A stretch of DNA of 64,000 nt from CAIPFQ01 sp035480615. GTDB lineage: Bacteria > Chlamydiota > Chlamydiia > Chlamydiales > SM23-39. The position numbers and the translations under genes are program-made. Shown piece after piece: positions 58,292-64,000 of this stretch (positions are counted from its first letter, which is position 1; each line of letters begins with the position of its first letter). The stretch spans positions 12,843 to 76,842 of the forward strand of contig DATIHO010000064.1 of NCBI GenBank assembly GCA_035480615.1. The letters run 5' to 3'. Below the pieces are notes generated by a model. That model was not told the origin of the DNA. It made no database searches and saw only the letters and a program-made list of their open reading frames with translations.

Positions 58292-60100
58292 ATGGCTAAA
58301 AAATACGATGAAAGCGCCGTTTTGTCTTTAGACGCACTTTCCCATATCCGTTTACGTCCGGGAATGTATATCGGAAGGCTGGGGGATGGTTCGCATGCAG
58401 ACGACGGGGTTTATGTCATGATCAAAGAGGTCATTGATAATTGCGTCGATGAATTCATCATGGGACATGGGACAAAAATTGATATTCGGTTGGACCCGAA
58501 AACCTCTACCATCTCGGTGAGGGATTGGGGAAGAGGAATTCCACTCGGAAAAGTGATCGAATGTGTCAGTCAAATCAATACGGGAGCCAAGTATAATGAC
58601 GATGTATTTCAATTTTCGGTGGGATTGAACGGCGTTGGAACCAAGGCGGTCAATGCTCTCTCTTCGCGCTTTTCGGTCAAAAGTTTTCGGCATGGAGAAT
58701 ACGTGGAAGCCGATTTTGCAAAAGGCGTTTTAAAAGGAAAGAAAAAAGGCCAGAGCAAAGAATTGAATGGGACATGGGTGGAATTTACTCCAGACTCTGA
58801 AATTTTTAAGAAATTCTCCTTTCGTAAAGAGTTGATTGTAAAGCGTCTTTGGCATTATGCGTATCTCAACACCGGTTTGACTCTCGTGTTCAATGGAGAA
58901 GAGATCCGCTCTGAACACGGTCTTCTGGATCTTTTAAACGCCGAGGTGAAAGAAGACCGGCTTTATGAGCCTCTCCATTATAGGGGAAAATATCTTGAGT
59001 TTGCCTTTCTTCATGCATCCAGTTACGGAGAAACTTATTTTTCCTTTGTCAATGGCCAGCATACCCAAGATGGAGGGACGCACCTTTCCGCTTTTAGAGA
59101 GGGTATTTTAAAAGGGGTCAATGAATATGCGAAAAAAAATTTTCAGGGCATTGATGTCCGCGAAGGGATTGTTGGGACAGTGCTTGTCAAAGTAAAGGAA
59201 CCGGTTTTTGAATCGCAAACTAAAAATAAATTGTCGAATAATGAGATCCGCACCCCTGTCATGCAAGAGGTCAAAGATGCGGTTTTAGAGCTTCTTTATA
59301 AAAATGAGGAAGTCGGAAAAAAAATTATCGACCGGATCCTTTTTAATGAAAAACTGCGCAAAGAACTTTCCGCAGTTAAAAAAGAGGCGAAAGAAAAGCA
59401 AAAGAAGATCTCTTTCAAAATCCCAAAGCTTCGCGATTCGAAATTTCATTTAGGCGATGGATCGAAAGAGGGGATGTATTCCGTAATTTTTCTCACAGAA
59501 GGGGAATCGGCCTCCGGATCGATTGTTATGACCCGAGATCCATTGACCCAGGCAGTGTTTACTCTGCGAGGAAAACCGCTCAATGTCCATGGGATGAAGC
59601 TGGATCAATTATATAAAAATGAAGAGATGTACAATTTGATGTCCGCCCTCAACATCGAGGACGATCTGGGTAATCTTCGTTATAGTAAAGTGATTTTAGC
59701 AACCGATGCCGATGTAGATGGCATGCACATTCGCAACTTATTAATTACTTTTTTTTTAACTTACTTTGAATCTCTTGTATTAAATCGTCATCTACATATT
59801 CTCGAAACTCCGTTATTTAAAGTAAGGAATAAGGAAAAAACGATTTATTGTTATTCAGAAGAAGAAAGGGACAAGGCATTTGAAGAGCTGAAAAAAGGGG
59901 TGGAAATCACTCGCTTCAAGGGGCTTGGCGAGATTTCCCCTCACGAATTCAAACAATTCATCGGCAAGGAGATCCGCCTTCTTCCTGTCACGATCCACAA
60001 TCTTTCCGATATCAAGCCAACCCTTGAATTTTACATGGGAAAAAACACCCCTGAAAGAAAAAAATTTATTATGAAAAACCTGGAGAGCATCGATGGATGA
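58292..60100 (+). CDS. parE: Topoisomerase IV subunit B
   Basis: This 602-aa type II topoisomerase ATPase subunit has GHKL motifs (EVIDNCVDEF, DWGRGIPLG, GLNGVGTKAVNALS) and a TOPRIM domain (LTEGESASGSIV, ATDADVDGMHIRNLL). The length and absence of the GyrB insertion favour ParE over GyrB; C. trachomatis names its equivalent gyrB_2 (CT661). It starts ATG at 58292. The stop overlaps the start of parC by eight bases. Confidence 0.93.
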   Translation: MAKKYDESAVLSLDALSHIRLRPGMYIGRLGDGSHADDGVYVMIKEVIDNCVDEFIMGHGTKIDIRLDPKTSTISVRDWGRGIPLGKVIECVSQINTGAKYNDDVFQFSVGLNGVGTKAVNALSSRFSVKSFRHGEYVEADFAKGVLKGKKKGQSKELNGTWVEFTPDSEIFKKFSFRKELIVKRLWHYAYLNTGLTLVFNGEEIRSEHGLLDLLNAEVKEDRLYEPLHYRGKYLEFAFLHASSYGETYFSFVNGQHTQDGGTHLSAFREGILKGVNEYAKKNFQGIDVREGIVGTVLVKVKEPVFESQTKNKLSNNEIRTPVMQEVKDAVLELLYKNEEVGKKIIDRILFNEKLRKELSAVKKEAKEKQKKISFKIPKLRDSKFHLGDGSKEGMYSVIFLTEGESASGSIVMTRDPLTQAVFTLRGKPLNVHGMKLDQLYKNEEMYNLMSALNIEDDLGNLRYSKVILATDADVDGMHIRNLLITFFLTYFESLVLNRHLHILETPLFKVRNKEKTIYCYSEEERDKAFEELKKGVEITRFKGLGEISPHEFKQFIGKEIRLLPVTIHNLSDIKPTLEFYMGKNTPERKKFIMKNLESIDG

Positions 60101-61949
60101 TCTGAAAGAGCAAATGAAGGATCATTTCATTAAATATGCCTCGTATGTGATTCTCGACCGGGCTATTCCTCATGTAATTGATGGGCTGAAACCTGTGCAA
60201 AGGAGGATTCTTGAGACACTTTGGAGGCAAAATGACGAAAAGCTTCATAAAGTCGCAAATATCGTCGGTCAAACCATGCAGCTTCATCCTCATGGCGATG
60301 CGCCAATTTATGAAGCGCTTGTGACATTGGCAAATAAAGGGTATTTGCTAGACCGGCAGGGAAATTTTGGAAATATACATACGGGCGATCCATCAGCCGC
60401 CGGCCGATATATTGAAACGCGCCTCTCTCCGCTGGCTAGAGAAACCCTTTTCAACCCTGAAATCACTGAAAAAACCCCTTCCTATGACGGGAGAAACCTG
60501 GAGCCCGTGGTTTTACCGGCCAAAATTCCTCTATTGCTGATGCAAGGAGCCGATGGGATTGCGGTGGGAATGTCGACCCGCATTTTTCCACATAACTTCA
60601 CAGAGCTTTTGGAAGCTCAAATTGCTTGTCTGGAGGGAAAAAATGTGAAAATTTTTCCCGACTTCCCTACCGGAGGAGTCATGGATAAGAGCCAGTATGA
60701 TAAAGGGCGCGGCAAAATCAAACTTCGAGCCAAAATTGAAGTCAAAGATCCTAAAACGCTTTTGATCCGGGAGATCTGTTATGGAACGACCACTGAAAGC
60801 CTCATTCGCTCCATCGATGAAGCGGCTAAAAAAGGGAAAATCAAAATTGAGGCGATTCATGATTATACCGCCGAGCATATTGAGATTGAGATCAAGCTGC
60901 CAAGAGGGCAGTATGCGGAAGAAATTTTAGATGCTCTTTATGGGTTTACTGAATGCGAAGTCTCTTTACATTCGCAAATCATTGTGATCAAAGATGACCT
61001 TCCCTGGGAAACCGATGTGAATGAGGTCTTGACATACAATACAGAAAAATTGGTGGAATTTTTAAAACTGGAACTGGGGATTGAAAAAAAGAAATTACTG
61101 GAAAAAATTTTTTACAAAACTCTTGAGAGAATTTTTATCGAAAATCGGATTTATAAAAAAATAGAAACGGTGAAAACTCTTGAAAAAATCCATGAAACTC
61201 TCACGACCTCTTTCAATCCCTATCGTAAAAAATTGATCCGTGAGCCAAGTAAAGACGACTTGGAAAAACTGTTGCAAATTCCCATCCGCAGAATTTCACA
61301 ATTTGATATTGACCGAAACAAGGAGGAGATCGTTTCTTTGCAGGAGGTGCTGCAGGATGTGGAAAAGCATCTCAAAAATGTAAAAAAGTTTGCCATCCAT
61401 TATTTACAAAAACTCATCCAAAAATATGGCAAGGATTTCCCAAGGAAAACCCGCGTTAAGGCGATCGAAGAGATCGATCGGCGCGCCATTGAAATGAAAG
61501 AAATCAAGGTGGGATTCGATCCGGAATCAAGCTTTGCGGGGACAAAAATAACCGGACCGATCCAATTTCATTGCACGAACTTTGATAAATTGCTCATCTT
61601 TCAAAAAGATGGGACATACAAAGCAGTAAATATTCCGGAAAAGCAGTACTTTGAACAGGCGGTGTGGGTAGGTGTCGCCGATAAGAAAACAGTGATCAAT
61701 GTCGCTTATAAAAACAACGAGACAAAGCAAATCTGGGCCAAGCGATTTGTTGTGGAAAAATTCATCTTGGACAAAACGTATCGCTATTTTGATGAAAAAG
61801 GAGAGCTTGAGCATATCTCTGCCAATCCTGATGCTACAGTTGAGCTCCGCTTTACTTCGAGAAAGCAAAAAAAAGGGAATCGGTTGGTTTTTTCATTCGC
61901 AGAAGTGCCTATAAAAGGTGTACAAACTCGCGGAATACGGTTAAAGTAA
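60093..61949 (+). CDS. parC: Topoisomerase IV subunit A
   Basis: This 618-aa DNA-cleaving subunit has the catalytic Tyr106 in SAAGRYIETRLS and the quinolone region VGQTMQLHPHGDAPIYEAL. At the positions equal to E. coli GyrA Ser83 and Asp87 it has Ala70 and Glu74. It is short at the C-terminus relative to E. coli ParC, with a partial beta-pinwheel. It corresponds to C. trachomatis gyrA_2 (CT660). It separates daughter chromosomes with ParE. Overlap with parE indicates coupling. Confidence 0.93.
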   Translation: MDDLKEQMKDHFIKYASYVILDRAIPHVIDGLKPVQRRILETLWRQNDEKLHKVANIVGQTMQLHPHGDAPIYEALVTLANKGYLLDRQGNFGNIHTGDPSAAGRYIETRLSPLARETLFNPEITEKTPSYDGRNLEPVVLPAKIPLLLMQGADGIAVGMSTRIFPHNFTELLEAQIACLEGKNVKIFPDFPTGGVMDKSQYDKGRGKIKLRAKIEVKDPKTLLIREICYGTTTESLIRSIDEAAKKGKIKIEAIHDYTAEHIEIEIKLPRGQYAEEILDALYGFTECEVSLHSQIIVIKDDLPWETDVNEVLTYNTEKLVEFLKLELGIEKKKLLEKIFYKTLERIFIENRIYKKIETVKTLEKIHETLTTSFNPYRKKLIREPSKDDLEKLLQIPIRRISQFDIDRNKEEIVSLQEVLQDVEKHLKNVKKFAIHYLQKLIQKYGKDFPRKTRVKAIEEIDRRAIEMKEIKVGFDPESSFAGTKITGPIQFHCTNFDKLLIFQKDGTYKAVNIPEKQYFEQAVWVGVADKKTVINVAYKNNETKQIWAKRFVVEKFILDKTYRYFDEKGELEHISANPDATVELRFTSRKQKKGNRLVFSFAEVPIKGVQTRGIRLK

Positions 61950-61954
61950 TACCT

Positions 61955-63241
61955 GTGGTTTCAAAAGCGTTGGTCATTGGCTTGGGAATCAGTGGAAGGG
62001 CGGCGGCGGCCCTTTTGCTCGCAAAAGGATTTGCAGTGACCGCTGCCGATCATCGGTTTGAAATATTACAGCAGGATCCACGCATTCGCTCTTTGATAGA
62101 AAAGGGGCTTGTGGTTTGCAGCGATCAGGGAGTATTTAGAGGGTTTTCTCTTGCTGTTCTCTCTCCGGGAATTGAATGGTCCCATCCCCTGGTGTGTCAA
62201 ATGCGGGCAGCGAGGGTAACACTCATCACCGAAATAGAGTTGGCATTGCGCTACCTTCCCAATGATTTGATATTAGGTGTGACAGGTAGCAATGGAAAAA
62301 CGACCACAGTCCTCTTAACCGTCCATATTTTAAATGCCGCCGGAAAGAAAGCGCAAGCTCTCGGCAATATCGGAACGGCTTTGAGCGATTATGCACTGCA
62401 AGCCGACAAAAAGGAAGTGTTGGTGATTGAACTGAGCTCGTTTCAATTGCAAATGCTTTCGATCAAGCCCTATTTTGACGCGGCTCTCATTTTGAATATC
62501 ACGCCGAACCATTTAAACCGGCATGCTTCGATGCAAGAATATATCGAAGCAAAGCTGCGTCTGGCCTCTTGTTTAAAGCCAAATGGAAAACTCTTTATTT
62601 CCAAACAGGTGATGTTTGCATATATCCGAAGTGATTCACAAGTATTTGATGATGGTCGACAAAGAGATAGAGATGCCAAGGACGTTAGGCTCGGAATGGC
62701 CGAATGGGAAAATGTGCAAGCGGCGCGTGCGCTTTGTTCCTTTTGCAAAGTGCCCAAAAAGATTTTTGATGTTTCTTTAAAAAGTTTTCGTAAACCTCCT
62801 CATCGCATCGAATGGGTAGCTGAAATTAATGGCGTTGCATATTATAACGATAGCAAAGCTTCGAATGTCGATGCGGTTTTGCATGCGGTAAAGCTTTTTG
62901 AAGGATCGATTCTTTTAATCGCGGGAGGAGTCGATAAGGGAGCTCCCTATATCCCCTGGATTGAAGGATTTCAAGGAAAAGTGAAACAGCTGATCGTGTA
63001 TGGGGAGGCGGCGGAAAAAATGGAGCGGGAGCTGCAACCTTATTTTCCACTGGAGCGGGTAGCCACTCTCCTGGATGCGGTTCAGATCGCTGTGACGTCT
63101 GCAAAGCCGCAAGATACTGTACTCTTTTCGCCGGGTTGCTCGAGTTATGACCAATTTACAGGTTATGAGCAAAGAGGCGATGCATTTAAAAAGGAATTGA
63201 AAAAATGGACCGAAAAAAAATTATCATCACTGCAGTCATGA
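61955..63241 (+). CDS. murD: UDP-N-acetylmuramoylalanine-D-glutamate ligase
   Basis: This 428-aa cytoplasmic Mur ligase adds D-Glu to UDP-MurNAc-L-Ala. Seen are the N-terminal Rossmann-like ALVIGLGISGRAAAALL, ATP site LGVTGSNGKTTTVLL, ELSSFQL, ILNITPNHLNRH and the C-terminal YNDSKASNVDAVLHAV and LFSPGCSSYDQF. It starts with GTG at 61955, five bases after parC. The gene order murD-nlpD is that of CT758-CT759, part of the chlamydial division/wall cluster. Confidence 0.95.
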   Translation: MVSKALVIGLGISGRAAAALLLAKGFAVTAADHRFEILQQDPRIRSLIEKGLVVCSDQGVFRGFSLAVLSPGIEWSHPLVCQMRAARVTLITEIELALRYLPNDLILGVTGSNGKTTTVLLTVHILNAAGKKAQALGNIGTALSDYALQADKKEVLVIELSSFQLQMLSIKPYFDAALILNITPNHLNRHASMQEYIEAKLRLASCLKPNGKLFISKQVMFAYIRSDSQVFDDGRQRDRDAKDVRLGMAEWENVQAARALCSFCKVPKKIFDVSLKSFRKPPHRIEWVAEINGVAYYNDSKASNVDAVLHAVKLFEGSILLIAGGVDKGAPYIPWIEGFQGKVKQLIVYGEAAEKMERELQPYFPLERVATLLDAVQIAVTSAKPQDTVLFSPGCSSYDQFTGYEQRGDAFKKELKKWTEKKLSSLQS

Positions 63242-63858
63242 TTAACGCGTCTCTTCTCATAGCGCTCTTTATCGCGACGGTGACGATGGAGCAAGAGCCT
63301 ATGGCTCATCCGAGTCCTTTGGTTTCCGAACTCAAACCGCATTCTATCGAGATCCCCACATTGATCGAGGAGCCTCTCTTGTCAACCCATCCGGCGCCTG
63401 TTGTGTTCACCCTTCCGCCAGTCATTGAGGAGGAACCAAAAATGGTTGAGATCGCGGCTGCCCCTGCTCTTCAAACTTTGCCCCCGATTCAACTGGACGC
63501 CCCCTCGCCGGATTTGGAAATCGAGGTGCAAAAAGGGGATACTTTGGAAAAAATTGCGAAAACCTATCAAACAAAAGTGGATGAACTCATCAAGCTCAAT
63601 CAGCTGCCCAGCAGCTTTTTGAAGATAGGGCAGCGCCTGAAGATCCCATCGGAAAAAACAATGATCACCGCGAAGCCGAAACAGGTTTCGATTCCGCCAG
63701 GACAATCTCCAGAATATTATATTATGAAGGTGGGAGATAATCCCTGGTCGATTGCGATGAAGCATCATATCAAAGTCGATGAACTGCTTAAATTAAATGG
63801 ACTGAATGAAAAAACAGCCAGAAAGCTTAAGCCGGGGGATCGATTGAGGATCCAATAA
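63205..63858 (+). CDS. nlpD: LysM-domain envelope protein (NlpD-like)
   Basis: This 217-aa protein has an N-terminal membrane anchor (IIITAVMINASLLIALFIATV), a Pro/Glu-rich linker and two LysM domains: EVQKGDTLEKIAKTYQTKVDELIKLNQL (about 110-150) and YIMKVGDNPWSIAMKHHIKVDELLKLNGL (about 172-215). LysM binds peptidoglycan. The zinc LytM domain of true NlpD is absent, as in the chlamydial CT759 protein of this position. The start overlaps the murD end by 37 bases. It probably acts in cell division at the wall. Confidence 0.88.
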   Translation: MDRKKIIITAVMINASLLIALFIATVTMEQEPMAHPSPLVSELKPHSIEIPTLIEEPLLSTHPAPVVFTLPPVIEEEPKMVEIAAAPALQTLPPIQLDAPSPDLEIEVQKGDTLEKIAKTYQTKVDELIKLNQLPSSFLKIGQRLKIPSEKTMITAKPKQVSIPPGQSPEYYIMKVGDNPWSIAMKHHIKVDELLKLNGLNEKTARKLKPGDRLRIQ

Positions 63859-63883
63859 GAACCTGAGTTTTGGGTTCATTTCA

Positions 63884-64000
63884 TAGAGCCTTGCCACATC
63901 TTTCGGGCAATTTTCGAAGATTTTGACGAGCCCATAGGTGCTTTCTAGCTTGGGCCCGTCAAAATCTTCAAAAATTTCCTCGAAATCTGCGACAATTCTC
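63884..64000. repeat. Long palindrome running off the window end
   Basis: An inverted repeat has inner arms GAAGATTTTGACGAGCCCA (63916-63934) and its complement (63951-63969, one mismatch) around a 16-bp loop. The arms continue outwards with weaker pairing (TTGCCACATCTTTCGGGC and its partner), and the right arm continues past 64000. The core differs from the GTCGATTTT family A core, so it may be a fourth type or a distant member. Confidence 0.8.

Overview
This 64-kb window is chromosomal DNA from an environmental, Chlamydia-related bacterium (order Chlamydiales, not Chlamydiaceae). Gene order supports this. The block rpmE-prfA-prmC-ffh-rpsP-trmD-rplS-rnhB follows the C. trachomatis order CT022-CT029. 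ftsH-tilS-lptF-rpsO-pnp, dnaA-yidC, glgX-slc1, parE-parC and murD-nlpD are also chlamydial pairings. Type III secretion chaperones sit beside likely secreted proteins. Genus cannot be fixed from the sequence alone. Classical menaquinone genes, PolX and many private membrane proteins point to a Waddlia-, Criblamydia- or Parachlamydia-like organism.

Layout. 1-1 kb: NAD salvage (end of pncB, pncA). 1-3.6 kb: a compact type III cassette (SycD-like chaperone, two-segment and one-segment hydrophobic partners, a coiled-coil protein). 3.7-7.2 kb: MFS carrier and a large unknown protein. 7.3-11.4 kb: a PTPMT1-like phosphatase, an Mla-type lipid transporter (mlaDFE) and a rhomboid-fold protein lacking the catalytic His. 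11.5-17.1 kb: the translation/secretion superoperon. 17-29.6 kb: a DUF6492 protein, an archaeal-type AspRS fused to a YbaK-like editing domain, pnp, rpsO, lptF, tilS, ftsH and polX. 29.7-34 kb: Trk/Ktr-type transporter, His/Gly-rich secreted protein, VanX-type dipeptidase, DedA-like protein and two Fe-S proteins. 34-43.2 kb: an accessory island of unknown membrane proteins, including a four-member tandem paralogue family, with adk inside it. 43.2-46.7 kb: xerD-like recombinase, glgX and an Slc1-like chaperone. 46.7-53.9 kb: a frameshifted FAD oxidase, dnaA, yidC and a TPR protein. 54-57.5 kb: menE, menA and menB, interrupted by an unknown gene on the other strand. 57.9-63.9 kb: cold-shock protein, parE, parC, murD and a LysM protein.

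The most striking feature is three families of interspersed palindromic DNA. Family A is about 170 bp with long imperfect arms around a GTCGATTTT core. Family B is about 36 bp, ATACCCAAAG...CTTTGGGTAT. Family C is 164 bp with TATACCGAAACAACCTGA at both ends. Two family C copies lie in frame inside protein genes: one in the linker of DnaA, the other in the N-terminus of one tandem paralogue. The two genes read opposite strands of the element. Families A, B and C abut one another as mosaics and supply stop codons, C-terminal tails and even start codons to several genes (746-aa protein, PTPMT1-like phosphatase, DUF6492, LptF, TilS, MenA). They resemble Rickettsia palindromic elements in behaviour, but I do not recognise the sequences.

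The second notable system is the paralogue island at 38.1-43.2 kb. Its tandem duplications copied a promoter-like block and the 3' end of the preceding gene along with the coding sequence. The encoded proteins have paired hydrophobic segments like chlamydial inclusion-membrane proteins. All functional statements come from reading motifs and gene order; no database search was run.
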